This document shows, piece after piece, positions 9,360 to 15,433 of a stretch of DNA of 29,492 nucleotides (positions are counted from its first letter, which is position 1; the number at the start of each line of letters is the position of its first letter). The stretch spans positions 1 through 29,492 of the IMG/VR virus record IMGVR_UViG_3300023284_000367; one strand, 5' to 3'. The notes beneath the pieces were generated by a model that was given only the letters and a program-made list of their open reading frames with translations, ran no database searches and was not told the DNA's origin. Source of the DNA: a virus. The translations under genes and the position numbers were made by a program.

Positions 9360-10046
9360 TTATGACCTGACAGAAAAGCTGGTCTTTGATTCTGCCTTGG
9401 CGCCGGGGAAGTCGAATTCTTCTTTCATCATTACAGCCAGGCGATTGAGATTAGACTGATTGATATCCAGACATTGAAGCAAGGCCGGGTTAGTGGCTGC
9501 AGCGATTACAAAATCTTTCTTATTTGTAACCTCAGCGGTCCAGACTTCCCGACCTGATACACCTTCTGTTTTTGGTGCATCCGGTATGTGTGCGGCTTGC
9601 GTGCTCAATGCCTGAGATTCCAACTCCTCGGCTTTTTCGTCGTGACCTTTGTCGGCGGCTTTCTGTGCGCGTTCCATCAATTTGGCTTGTTTCTTCCGCG
9701 CCTTCTCTGCCTCGATCGCTTCTTTTTCTCTGATAATGCGGTGCTGTTCTTGCTGATAGATGCCCATCAGGTTCTTTAACTGACTCTCGATCTTCGTGCA
9801 CTCTTCCAGAAATGGCTTGTATTCTGCAATGACCCGGGTCTTTTCAGCGTTCAGCGGTTTGGTGATTTCTTCCTTTGCCGCGGTGACCAGTTTTACCTGT
9901 CCTTTTAATGAGACAAGTTGCTCACCGGCATAGTCAAAATCAACCTGAGAATCAACAGAAAACTCATCCAGGTTGCTGTAGGAATCGATCAGCAATGCCA
10001 TTTTCTGCTGAATGTCGGCGTTCATGGTGGTGTCAAGTTCAAACAT
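9360..10046 (-). CDS. Coiled-coil recombination-associated protein (DUF1351-like)
   Basis: 228 residues. The N-terminal half is alpha-helical, with a segment (TAAKEEITKPLNAEKTRV) like those of phage proteins in which long helices pair before a charged coiled coil. Residues about 95-150 are very rich in E, K, A and Q (IIREKEAIEAEKARKKQAK) and form a long coiled coil. The C-terminal part (VWTAEVTNKKDFVIAAA..., then NLNRLAVMMKEEFDFPGAKA) is a small domain typical of the phage proteins encoded beside single-strand annealing proteins and exonucleases. The start overlaps the nuclease stop by eight bases, so they are coupled. The family call is from memory of pattern and context; biochemical role is unknown. 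Confidence 0.6.
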   Translation of the reverse strand: MFELDTTMNADIQQKMALLIDSYSNLDEFSVDSQVDFDYAGEQLVSLKGQVKLVTAAKEEITKPLNAEKTRVIAEYKPFLEECTKIESQLKNLMGIYQQEQHRIIREKEAIEAEKARKKQAKLMERAQKAADKGHDEKAEELESQALSTQAAHIPDAPKTEGVSGREVWTAEVTNKKDFVIAAATNPALLQCLDINQSNLNRLAVMMKEEFDFPGAKAESKTSFSVRS

Positions 10047-10617
10047 TTTTCGCTCTCCAATTGTGAATATTTAAGCAGCTGGTGAATACTGAGAAATCAG
10101 TCACACCCTTGAGTCTTTCAATTCGGTAGGTTCCATCTGATTTAAGCTGCACAGCCCATCGCTGTTTTGCTTTCATGTGAGGGTTATTTTTATTCCACAT
10201 TTCCTGGTAAGCGGCTGTCTGCGGCCCGACTGCTGGCATTAATGTGAAAGTGGTCTTAATGTCCAGGATAACTCGTTTACCTTTTGACATTCCCACTCGA
10301 TCGACAGCCCCGGCATACTTAAAGACCGGATGATACAACCTGGTTTCGATGATCTCTGCCTCGAATCCTGTGTCCTCGAGAAACATAATCCAGGCGTCCA
10401 GGTAAGGCTCATACTCTGGTTCGTAGTCTTCGAGAGTACCGTAGTCGTGGAGCTCGCACATCTTATGCACGTTAGTACCCCGGTCGGCTGCCATGGCCAG
10501 GCGGAAGTCAGGGACCATGGAATAATCAATCAGTGGTTCCAAAACTTGTGTTACGCTCGGAACCACAAGCCCATCATATTGGTAAACGTGGCCTTCCTCT
10601 TGAAAGGTCAGGCTCAT
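10039..10617 (-). CDS. PD-(D/E)XK nuclease (phage recombination exonuclease-like)
   Basis: 192 residues. Nuclease-fold landmarks occur in the expected order: G47-T-N-V-H51 (RecB/Cas4-like helix), E91, G-A-V-D106 and D119-I-K121, then Q133-x3-Y137. D106 with D119-x-K121 would form the metal site. The N-terminal GHVYQYDGLVVPSVTQVL is typical of small phage RecB-like nucleases. In the same operon and just downstream of a probable annealing protein, it likely degrades one strand of a duplex to feed that protein, the same logic as lambda exo/bet. It shares an ATGA overlap with the upstream gene and an 8-base overlap with the next. Confidence 0.82.
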   Translation of the reverse strand: MSLTFQEEGHVYQYDGLVVPSVTQVLEPLIDYSMVPDFRLAMAADRGTNVHKMCELHDYGTLEDYEPEYEPYLDAWIMFLEDTGFEAEIIETRLYHPVFKYAGAVDRVGMSKGKRVILDIKTTFTLMPAVGPQTAAYQEMWNKNNPHMKAKQRWAVQLKSDGTYRIERLKGVTDFSVFTSCLNIHNWRAKNV

Positions 10618-10925
10618 TTTTGCCCCTCATGGATGTTGCCTATGACTTCGTGTACCCAAGAGATACGAGGTACTGTGAACATGTTAATATCCCACTTGAT
10701 CTGCTGGATTTCGCCGTTCTCTAAGCGCAATATATCCCCATCATATATCTTCACACCATTCTTGTCGGATAGGCCGGTGTATTGAACCATCGTATCAATC
10801 GGCAAAGATAACCATGACCCATAGTCTGTGGTTACAGCACATTCCTTGTTAACAAAGTCTATTGTCCCAACAGGCCACCACCGTTTAAATTCCTTGCTCC
10901 ACGCTCTGAACTTTATCTCTCTCAT
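10614..10925 (-). CDS. YopX-like protein
   Basis: 103 residues from ATG 10923-10925, chosen over a longer start because this ATG forms an ATGA overlap with the stop of the upstream gene and starts the family-typical MREIKFRAW. The rest shows the YopX (PF09643) hallmarks: MVQYTGLSDKNGVKIYDGDI followed by a beta-rich C-terminus ending in GNIHEG. YopX proteins are common in phages and prophages of many bacteria, and their biochemical role is not established. It sits inside the recombination operon and will be co-expressed with it. Confidence 0.9.
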   Translation of the reverse strand: MREIKFRAWSKEFKRWWPVGTIDFVNKECAVTTDYGSWLSLPIDTMVQYTGLSDKNGVKIYDGDILRLENGEIQQIKWDINMFTVPRISWVHEVIGNIHEGQK

Positions 10926-11782
10926 TTTTGCAGCCATTCAAGAACTTCATTTACCTGGTCCATGGTCAGATCCTCTATACTGTCAACAGAATAGGCTTCT
11001 TTGAGGTTTTCGATATCCTTACCAGATTGATCCAGTTTGACGCCGATTAAACTCACTTGACCAGGTGTCGCTTTCTTGCCTGACCCAGTTTTGCCTGCGA
11101 TAGTTTGTCTTCTGGCAGGCTCTCCCCGGGGAATTAGGTTACCGTCATCGTCTAAATCCTGAGTGAACATATCTGATGCACCAGTGACAGTTAGCGTCAG
11201 ATCGATCTGAGCGCGTTTCTTGGCCATTTTGAGCACAGTATTGGCTAGGTCAGCGGGCTCCGTCCTTACCTGCTGTACACGCGTCACGACGCCCTGGTAA
11301 TCACGTTTGAATTTGGTTCTACGGCGAGTTTCTTCAGTATCGATGAATTCTTCCTCACAAACAGCGGCGCGCCACTTGTATTTTTCCTCGTCGGTAGAGC
11401 ATTCGCCCACTCCCACACCTAATGTAATATTAGAATGTTGGTGTACTCCCTTGGCTTTGACCTGGTATCTCACAGAATCATCTGTGCTGAGATCAATGAT
11501 CTCTGGGATGACCGCGATATTGAATGTGCTGAGTAGCTTCTCGGCACCCGCTTTGTACAGTGTTGGTTTAGCAGTACCAGGGATGATTCCGTAATGAACA
11601 TCTTTTTGCATAACCTCGGCGACAACTTGCTGCAATAGTTTTGCCTGTACTGCTATCTGTTTCGCTGTTCTGCGTTCTCTTGGTGGCCGGGCTTGTCTAT
11701 GATGAACAACCCCAGGACTGAATGATCGAACTTCTTTATTCTCTGATTCGTCCTGATCAATAATTGCTGGTTTATCTTCCAC
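10922..11782 (-). CDS. Probable phage single-strand annealing / recombination mediator-type protein
   Basis: 286 residues. The core has HYGIIPGTAKPTLYKAGAEK (about residues 63-82), a signature of a widespread phage family found with exonucleases, followed by a beta-rich region and a helix VLKMAKKRAQIDLTLTVTGAS, reminiscent of the 'K-A-x-K-R-A-x-x-D-A' helix of Rad52/Erf-type annealing proteins. The C-terminal part is basic and flexible, then ends in a small helical domain (DLTMDQVNEVLEWLQ). It is directly upstream of the YopX-like and PD-(D/E)XK nuclease genes. An SSAP-like role is inferred from context and the helix motif; I cannot verify the fold. Start: ATG 11782 with GGAGAAAGA upstream. 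Confidence 0.6.
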   Translation of the reverse strand: MEDKPAIIDQDESENKEVRSFSPGVVHHRQARPPRERRTAKQIAVQAKLLQQVVAEVMQKDVHYGIIPGTAKPTLYKAGAEKLLSTFNIAVIPEIIDLSTDDSVRYQVKAKGVHQHSNITLGVGVGECSTDEEKYKWRAAVCEEEFIDTEETRRRTKFKRDYQGVVTRVQQVRTEPADLANTVLKMAKKRAQIDLTLTVTGASDMFTQDLDDDGNLIPRGEPARRQTIAGKTGSGKKATPGQVSLIGVKLDQSGKDIENLKEAYSVDSIEDLTMDQVNEVLEWLQK

Positions 11783-11849
11783 ATTCTTTCTCCAATTTAT
11801 TCAGTAGTGCTTGCCAGGTGTAGCGGTGCCTATGGTAGAGGTAGATCAT
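11772..11849 (-). CDS. Candidate 25-residue microprotein
   Basis: A short open frame on the minus strand starts at an ATG (11847-11849) that overlaps the TGA of the upstream gene as ATGA, and ends at TAA (11772-11774), 11 bases into the start of the annealing-type gene. The peptide MIYLYHRHRYTWQALLNKLE plus KECGR is basic, amphipathic and fills an otherwise empty 63-base spacer. Coupled junctions on both sides match the packing of this operon. It could still be a chance frame, since 25 residues give little coding signal. Confidence 0.4.
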   Translation of the reverse strand: MIYLYHRHRYTWQALLNKLEKECGR

Positions 11850-12091
11850 GGCCATGAGGATCTCTCAAGAGTTCCCATAACTTTGTCACCGTGTTCGGTT
11901 TCTGCATCAAGCTCAAGTTCATCAAGAAGCCTTGTTTTAAATGCTTGGTACAAAGTTTCGATAAATGGCCCGGGCCCATCCATGCCCTTGTGGTTAGTAC
12001 ACATTGGAGATACTTCGCTGTATGTATGGAAAAAATCTACCGCTTCATCCGAAGTCAAATCAGGCAACTCTCCGTTGTAGTAATCGTTCAC
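11846..12091 (-). CDS. Small acidic hypothetical protein
   Basis: 81 residues starting MNDYYNGELPDLTSDEAVDF. It is strongly acidic, with helices in its second half (LYQAFKTRLLDELELDAETE). No membrane span or known motif. Its start overlaps the stop of the upstream gene as ATGA. Small acidic early proteins are often inhibitors of host enzymes, but nothing here identifies a target. Confidence 0.6.
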   Translation of the reverse strand: MNDYYNGELPDLTSDEAVDFFHTYSEVSPMCTNHKGMDGPGPFIETLYQAFKTRLLDELELDAETEHGDKVMGTLERSSWP

Positions 12092-12351
12092 GACATATCC
12101 TTATCATTCTCAATACGCTCAAGAACCGTGTCCGATAACTCAGTGATGATTTTGTTAATCGCCTGTAGCGCGTGAAGATCATCAGAGGTCAGGTAGTGTT
12201 TGTTCAGGTGAATGTAATCCGCTGCTTGCTCAAGATCATAAGCATGAGATTCGACTGCTCCGTGCTTTCTGTTCTCTGCGGTAAGGTCAGCGAATACCTT
12301 TTTTGCTAATTCGCTATGCTGATTTGTGCTTTTAATGCTATGGATTTCCAT
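12088..12351 (-). CDS. Hypothetical early protein
   Basis: 87 residues, start MEIHSIKSTNQHSELAKKVF with Shine-Dalgarno CGGAGAGAG on the minus strand. The sequence is helical and charged; residues 45-82 look like a coiled coil (LTSDDLHALQAINKIITELS). The leader in front of it resembles that of two other genes in this operon. It is coupled to the next gene by ATGA. Function unknown. Confidence 0.62.
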   Translation of the reverse strand: MEIHSIKSTNQHSELAKKVFADLTAENRKHGAVESHAYDLEQAADYIHLNKHYLTSDDLHALQAINKIITELSDTVLERIENDKDMS

Positions 12352-12364
12352 TTCTCTCTCCGGT

Positions 12365-12378
12365 TGATTAACCTATCC
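12365..12378. repeat. Leader repeat copy 3 (diverged, TGATTAACCTATCC)
   Basis: Same position relative to a gene start as the other two copies: on the minus strand GGATAGGTTAATCA, then CCGGAGAGAGAA and ATG at 12351. One base differs from copy 1 across the first 13 positions. Confidence 0.55.
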
Positions 12379-12391
12379 TTTCGCCACCAAA

Positions 12392-12407
12392 CCCGCAGTT
12401 AAGCGGG
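12392..12407 (-). terminator. Possible weak terminator/attenuator in the left early operon
   Basis: On the minus strand CCCGC, a six-base loop and GCGGG form a short GC hairpin followed by TTTGG. It lies in the 100-base gap between the genes at 12452-12661 and 12088-12351. The stem is only five base pairs and the U run three bases, so it would be leaky at most; in this position it could act as an attenuator. Confidence 0.3.
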
Positions 12408-12451
12408 ATGTTGGGGGTGAGTTGTGGTAGAATGGTTAAGGGCGATTCCCT

Positions 12452-12661
12452 CTATAATCTTGTGTGGTGGTTATAGTACAAAGGTGTTGTAAACAATGCT
12501 GATTCAATAGCTTCGATTAACCATGCTTCTGTTGAGCCTTCCATAATCCAGTCATCAAAAGAATCGCGCAGTGAATAATCATTGTTGAATCTGCTGTGAT
12601 ACTCGGCACCTTGCTGAACCTCTAATATGCAAGCGGCTATCTTCTTATCTCTACTATCCAT
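12452..12661 (-). CDS. Small acidic hypothetical protein
   Basis: 69 residues from ATG 12659-12661. This second methionine was chosen because GAGGG on the minus strand lies seven bases before it, whereas it is too close to the earlier in-frame ATG at 12665-12667; the same GAAGATGGA start context is seen at the next gene upstream. The protein starts MDSRDKKIAACILEVQQGAE and is mostly helical and acidic. No known motif. Followed by a 100-base non-coding gap holding a weak hairpin. Confidence 0.6.
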   Translation of the reverse strand: MDSRDKKIAACILEVQQGAEYHSRFNNDYSLRDSFDDWIMEGSTEAWLIEAIESALFTTPLYYNHHTRL

Positions 12662-12675
12662 CTTCATTCCCTCTC

Positions 12676-12687
12676 TAAGCTATCTGT
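12676..12687. repeat. Leader repeat copy 2 (TAAGCTATCTGT)
   Basis: Twelve bases identical to those at 12986-12997, each lying 13-20 bases upstream of the start codon of a leftward gene. On the minus strand it reads ACAGATAGCTTA, followed by GAGAGGGAATGAAG and the ATG at 12661. Confidence 0.7.
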
Positions 12688-12691
12688 ATGG

Positions 12692-12970
12692 TTAGAAGAA
12701 TCGTGAACGGTTGACTTGGGTTTCTATCTCGCCAAGCAGTTCACAAATTTTCACGTTTAAACCGTTTCTTTGAGACACAAAAGGTATGTCTTTGCCGATA
12801 TCGGTTTCTGCTTCTGGGCTAATTGCATTCGGCTCTGATCCAAAAATTGCGTCAGCATGGCCACGCAAAGAATTGCGAAGAGTTGTTAAGTGGACAACAT
12901 GCCCTCTCATGTCTGACAAAATAATTTGGCCCTCGCGCTGTGATTCGTCTTGAATTGCTCCTATTTCCAT
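12692..12970 (-). CDS. First gene of the left early operon, hypothetical
   Basis: 92 residues from ATG 12968-12970. A longer frame to 13054 exists, but it would run through the promoter region, and GGAGAG on the minus strand sits at the right distance from this ATG. The protein starts MEIGAIQDESQREGQIILSD and has a helical C-terminus (KICELLGEIETQVNRSRFF). No motif recognised. As the gene nearest the divergent promoter it should be expressed first on the leftward transcript. Confidence 0.6.
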   Translation of the reverse strand: MEIGAIQDESQREGQIILSDMRGHVVHLTTLRNSLRGHADAIFGSEPNAISPEAETDIGKDIPFVSQRNGLNVKICELLGEIETQVNRSRFF

Positions 12971-12981
12971 CTTCACTCTCC

Positions 12982-12997
12982 TGATTAAGCTATCTGT
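12982..12997. repeat. Leader repeat copy 1 (TGATTAAGCTATCTGT)
   Basis: Lies before the first leftward gene. Reads ACAGATAGCTTAATCA on the minus strand, then GGAGAGTGAAG and ATG at 12970. It shares 12 bases with copy 2 and TGATTAA-CTATC with a third, looser copy at 12365-12378 (TGATTAACCTATCC) in front of the gene starting at 12351. Confidence 0.7.
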
Positions 12998-13023
12998 CCT
13001 ATAGCGATTAACTTGATAAAGAC

Positions 13024-13051
13024 ACTTTACACTATTTCCAAAGAAAGTAAA
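13024..13051 (-). promoter_or_regulatory. Leftward early promoter (PL-like)
   Basis: On the minus strand TTTACT (13046-13051), a 16-base spacer and TAAAGT (13024-13029) give a reasonable sigma70-type promoter directed toward the leftward operon. Its -35 box lies in the left half of the palindrome at 13047-13064. An alternative -35/-10 pair slightly downstream (TTGGAA, 17 bases, TATCAA) also exists, so the exact start site is uncertain. Confidence 0.5.
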
Positions 13052-13064
13052 CAAAAAGTTTTAC
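13047..13064. promoter_or_regulatory. Candidate shared operator (GTAAA-N8-TTTAC)
   Basis: An 18-base imperfect palindrome with outer arms GTAAA and TTTAC and an A-rich centre. The arms coincide with the -35 boxes of the leftward and rightward promoters, so one bound protein could control both. A further TTTAC half-site lies at 13026-13030. The natural ligand would be the HTH protein encoded at 13120-13326; this is inferred. Confidence 0.45.
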
Positions 13065-13088
13065 ATTTCGGATTCATTGGCCTATGAT
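13060..13088 (+). promoter_or_regulatory. Rightward early promoter (PR-like)
   Basis: TTTACA (13060-13065), exactly 17 bases, TATGAT (13083-13088): a near-consensus sigma70 promoter about 25 bases upstream of the leader and RBS of the HTH gene. This is the best promoter seen in the window. Confidence 0.7.
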
Positions 13089-13119
13089 GCGTTTATAGAT
13101 AATAAATAAGGTATTGTGC

Positions 13120-13326
13120 ATGCAGCTCAAGATGGAACACTATGTTGCGATAAGCGGCATGAAAGAAGCGACAATAGCACAGCAGATCGGGGTTTCTCGC
13201 CAGGTCATAAAGAATTGGCTACGTCGAAACACACCAGCATTCGTCACATTTAACCCAGACCGGATCCAGGTTATCGATAAGGTGACTATTGAGAAAGTGG
13301 TCTATCAGAGGGAGGCAGATGATTAA
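13120..13326 (+). CDS. Cro-like helix-turn-helix regulator
   Basis: 68 residues from ATG 13120, with AAGG (13108-13111) eight bases upstream; an in-frame TTG six bases earlier is less likely. Residues about 13-35 (MKEATIAQQIGVSRQVIKNW) form a helix-turn-helix with the G-V-S turn and a recognition helix containing S-R-Q-x-I-x-N-W. The remainder is beta-rich (FVTFNPDRIQVIDKVTIEKV), as in lambda Cro (66 residues), where the C-terminal strand mediates dimerisation. It is the first gene of the rightward operon, immediately after a strong promoter, so it probably represses the divergent promoters. No larger cI-type partner is present nearby. DNA binding is well supported; the exact role is inferred. 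Confidence 0.78.
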   Translation: MQLKMEHYVAISGMKEATIAQQIGVSRQVIKNWLRRNTPAFVTFNPDRIQVIDKVTIEKVVYQREADD

Positions 13327-13585
13327 GCGATTAGCAAGGTGGATATTGAGACGCGAGATTCAACAAGATGAAAAGTTTGTCAATCGGTTGCGAGGGTATT
13401 GTGTTGAATATGGGTGTTCAGCGAGGCTTGAAGCAGACCCTAATGGTGCAGATCAAACGTATGAGTTTCAACGGGCATTCGATGTGTTTGGTGGTGTTGA
13501 ACTGGCCGCTGGAACATTCCGCACTAACAGCGTTATTCGCCTGCCAAATAAAAACCCTGTTGACGATGATGACCAACAGGGCTAG
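13319..13585 (+). CDS. Hypothetical early protein
   Basis: 88 residues from ATG 13319, which overlaps the end of the HTH gene by eight bases; AGGGAGG lies just before it, though only three bases away, so initiation may rely on coupling. The N-terminus is very basic and amphipathic (MIKRLARWILRREIQQDEKF), the C-terminus is acidic (NPVDDDDQQG). No motif recognised. The last codons form the left arm, loop and right arm of a terminator-like hairpin. Confidence 0.6.
   Translation: MIKRLARWILRREIQQDEKFVNRLRGYCVEYGCSARLEADPNGADQTYEFQRAFDVFGGVELAAGTFRTNSVIRLPNKNPVDDDDQQG
13555..13581 (+). terminator. Terminator-like hairpin at the end of the second rightward gene
   Basis: CCCTGTTG (13555-13562), an 11-base loop and CAACAGGG (13574-13581) pair perfectly over eight bases, followed by CTAGTATTTT. 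It resembles a Rho-independent terminator placed just after the regulator genes, where lambda has tR1. The weak U tract suggests partial read-through or an antitermination target. Confidence 0.5.
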
Positions 13586-13895
13586 TATTTTCACATCGGC
13601 TGGTATTGGATTACCAGTTGAAAGTAATATTAGGAATGTTTTACGGTTCAACCTGCCAGACGGCAATTATAACAAACCTCCTTACTTTCAACAAGATTTC
13701 ATCAGCCGCTGCAAAGTGGCGCTTAATTGTGCGTCCAGAGTTTATGAATTACCTGCTGGTCGTTTGGACCGTATGCCAAAAGGACCGGGGTTGCAAAGGG
13801 AGGTACCAAATTACTGGGCCTCCCTGCGCTATAAACCATTGCATATAGCAATAGACCTTTATAGGAGAATGATATGGCACAGGAACCAGTATTAG
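13566..13895 (+). CDS. Tentative hypothetical protein downstream of the hairpin
   Basis: 109 residues from ATG 13566. The frame stays open to TAG at 13893-13895, and from about residue 15 it reads like a normal protein (VLRFNLPDGNYNKPPYFQQD, then RVYELPAGRLDRMPKGPGLQ), with better composition than the other frames here. Against it: no clear Shine-Dalgarno, the start lies inside the hairpin, it overlaps the next gene by 22 bases, and the stretch holds two inverted repeats (13797-13825 and 13838-13852). If it is not a gene, 13586-13873 is a non-coding, structured segment. Confidence 0.4.
   Translation: MMTNRASIFTSAGIGLPVESNIRNVLRFNLPDGNYNKPPYFQQDFISRCKVALNCASRVYELPAGRLDRMPKGPGLQREVPNYWASLRYKPLHIAIDLYRRMIWHRNQY
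13797..13825 (+). repeat. Inverted repeat AGGGAGG / CCTCCCT
   Basis: Seven-base perfect arms separated by 15 bases, followed by a second small hairpin (ATTGC-atata-GCAAT, 13838-13852) just upstream of the RBS of the gene at 13874. No U tract follows, so it is not a typical terminator. It may shape the 5' end of the downstream message. Confidence 0.45.
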
Positions 13896-14077
13896 CGACA
13901 GGCGTTAGATTAGCCACGTTAGGTGACAGAATTCTTGTTGAAGTGGAGATTTCTGGAGTCTGGGTTGAGGTGATCAACGAATACTACGATGGCAATTTAA
14001 GCATTAGCCACATCGTTGAACCTCTCGGAATGACCAAGGCTTTCAAATCCCAAACTGAAAATATCTCAATCCATTAA
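13874..14077 (+). CDS. Small hypothetical protein
   Basis: 67 residues, start MAQEPVLATGVRLATLGDRI, with TAGGAG ending seven bases before the ATG, a strong site. Predicted as a small beta-rich protein (ILVEVEISGVWVEVINEYYD). No cysteines or membrane segment. Function unknown; the strong RBS suggests good expression. Confidence 0.62.
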   Translation: MAQEPVLATGVRLATLGDRILVEVEISGVWVEVINEYYDGNLSISHIVEPLGMTKAFKSQTENISIH

Positions 14078-14134
14078 AGGCCGAAACCATGACAACAACT
14101 TTGAGACCGAGGATAAAGCGATTTTAACTTAGCA

Positions 14135-14302
14135 ATGAAAAGTCCATTCGACATACCGGAATTAACGCAGGATCAAAAAGATGCATGGCCTTTATGGGTA
14201 TGCCAGTTGTGCGGGGAATTTATGCACTTCTACAAGGCTTTTTGGGTTGGCAATAATACGACTTGTGAAGAATGCTTTTTAAAAGACAAACGATTGTACT
14301 AG
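14135..14302 (+). CDS. Small zinc-finger-like protein (CxxC...CxxC)
   Basis: 55 residues, start MKSPFDIPELTQDQKDAWPL. Two cysteine pairs, C23-x-x-C26 and C44-x-x-C47 (VCQLCGEF and TTCEECFL), are spaced as in zinc ribbons. There is no strong Shine-Dalgarno, and no earlier start codon is available because of an in-frame stop 18 bases upstream. The cysteine pattern argues that the frame is real. Function unknown; such early phage fingers can bind DNA or host proteins. Confidence 0.55.
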   Translation: MKSPFDIPELTQDQKDAWPLWVCQLCGEFMHFYKAFWVGNNTTCEECFLKDKRLY

Positions 14303-14352
14303 ACGTGTACAGGCTGGGAGCGGCAACTCCTTAATAAATGTTTCGCATATTT

Positions 14353-14381
14353 TTGGAATGGTGGAGACAGTTTTATATATA
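14353..14381 (+). promoter_or_regulatory. Possible secondary rightward promoter
   Basis: TTGGAA (14353-14358), 17 bases and TATATA (14376-14381), lying in the 117-base gap (14303-14419) before the gene at 14420. The match is moderate and AT-rich sequence alone could produce it. Nothing else was seen in this gap. Confidence 0.3.
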
Positions 14382-14419
14382 GGCTAAGAACAGGTCTAAT
14401 GAATCTATGGAGAAATGAA

Positions 14420-14620
14420 ATGAAGACTGATAAAGAAAATTGGGTGAACTTGCTTGAAGAAATGGGAATTGAATTTTCTGATTCGGTAGATGATAGGGAT
14501 GCCCATATGATATTGCGCTTACAACAGGGTGCGAACCTTGTTGGAGGTTACCTTTGGTTCTTCATCAACATTGAGTTTGATGAAAACGGTAAATTTGTGA
14601 TTATTGGTGCGTGGGAATGA
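14420..14620 (+). CDS. Small acidic hypothetical protein
   Basis: 66 residues from ATG 14420, chosen over an ATG 21 bases upstream because GGAG (14409-14412) lies seven bases before it. Starts MKTDKENWVNLLEEMGIEFS and ends in a beta-hairpin-like stretch (WFFINIEFDENGKFVIIGAW). It is acidic. Its stop overlaps the next start as ATGA. Function unknown. Confidence 0.58.
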   Translation: MKTDKENWVNLLEEMGIEFSDSVDDRDAHMILRLQQGANLVGGYLWFFINIEFDENGKFVIIGAWE

Positions 14621-14754
14621 ACCTCTACTTTATTCACACATTGGTTATAAAAAACAAGTTGTATATTGCAAAAAGGAATTGTGGGTTTTCTGAAAATGCA
14701 ATCGTGATCGAGAAAATTGGCTGGAAATTGAAGGTGACGAGGTTGAAGAAATGA
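14617..14754 (+). CDS. 45-residue basic microprotein
   Basis: Starts in an ATGA overlap with the previous gene and ends in an ATGA overlap with the next, filling the gap between them exactly. Sequence starts MNLYFIHTLVIKNKLYIAKR and ends KVTRLKK, strongly basic. The double coupling is the main support. Function unknown. Confidence 0.55.
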   Translation: MNLYFIHTLVIKNKLYIAKRNCGFSENAIVIEKIGWKLKVTRLKK

Positions 14755-15044
14755 AACTATCGTTTGGTAACCCCATTACGAATATATGCGCAGGTGAAAA
14801 GAATCCACAAAGGCTGTGTTATTTCGTGGAGAGAGTGACTGATAGATATAAAAACAAGTTTGGTATTGAACATCGTACAAAATGGATCAAATGCACCGAT
14901 AAAAAAGGCAAATTTTGGAAGACAGACTCGGAGGTAATCTACCCTGGCCATTTGGATATGGAAGAATCACACGAGCTTTTTGTCCCTATTTGGGAGAAAA
15001 GGTTTAGGAAGCCATACCCACACCATGCGGGGCAAGCGGAATGA
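14751..15044 (+). CDS. Hypothetical early protein
   Basis: 97 residues, start MKLSFGNPITNICAGEKNPQ with GAGG upstream. Beta-rich and basic in the middle (RTKWIKCTDKKGKFWKTDSE), resembling a small SH3-like or OB-like module, but no family is recognised. ATGA-coupled to genes on both sides. Confidence 0.6.
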   Translation: MKLSFGNPITNICAGEKNPQRLCYFVERVTDRYKNKFGIEHRTKWIKCTDKKGKFWKTDSEVIYPGHLDMEESHELFVPIWEKRFRKPYPHHAGQAE

Positions 15045-15433
15045 ACGAGTTACTTTTCCAGGAATTCCTTGCAAACAGAATCGAAGTTACCGGCAAAAAA
15101 AAGATCAATACCGATCGAGCCGTTAAGTCTTTAAGAAAGAAGATCCATAAATGGGAAGTGATCGGGTATAACGTCGATGCAATTCTGCAACACGCTATTG
15201 ATCTTGGCTGGCGGGGTTTATTTTTACCGAAAGGAATGGAGCCGAGGCAGAAACACCTGCAGCCCCATAAGAGCGTTCAGGGCGCCATTGATGGGCTCGT
15301 AAAGCACACAGCCATACCAAAGCCTAACTATGCTCAGAAACACGCTCACGCTAACCAGGTGAGGGTTGATGCTTCTGTTGCCGCTGAACATGGTCTATCA
15401 CATTTGAAGCGAATGAAGGAGATGTTGAAATGA
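15041..15433 (+). CDS. Hypothetical protein with a replication-protein-like segment
   Basis: 130 residues. The N-terminal 65 residues (EFLANRIEVTGKKKINTDRA ... VDAILQHAIDLGWRGLFLPK) resemble the short helical segment near the C-terminus of phage replication initiator or helicase-loader proteins, where an 'A-I-x-x-G-W-x-G-L-F' motif recurs. The remaining half is basic and helical. It sits where lambda-like phages carry O/P functions, but lacks an initiator or AAA+ domain, so it could only be a partial or accessory replication protein. The gene is real; the role is uncertain. Confidence 0.5.
   Translation: MNELLFQEFLANRIEVTGKKKINTDRAVKSLRKKIHKWEVIGYNVDAILQHAIDLGWRGLFLPKGMEPRQKHLQPHKSVQGAIDGLVKHTAIPKPNYAQKHAHANQVRVDASVAAEHGLSHLKRMKEMLK

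Noticed and set aside
10330-10785. 151-codon frame on the plus strand
   Set aside because: Antisense to the nuclease and YopX-like genes, both supported by motifs and coupled junctions.
14091-14129. 12-codon frame (MTTTLRPRIKRF) before the small zinc-finger gene
   Set aside because: Too short and no Shine-Dalgarno; a leader peptide cannot be supported.
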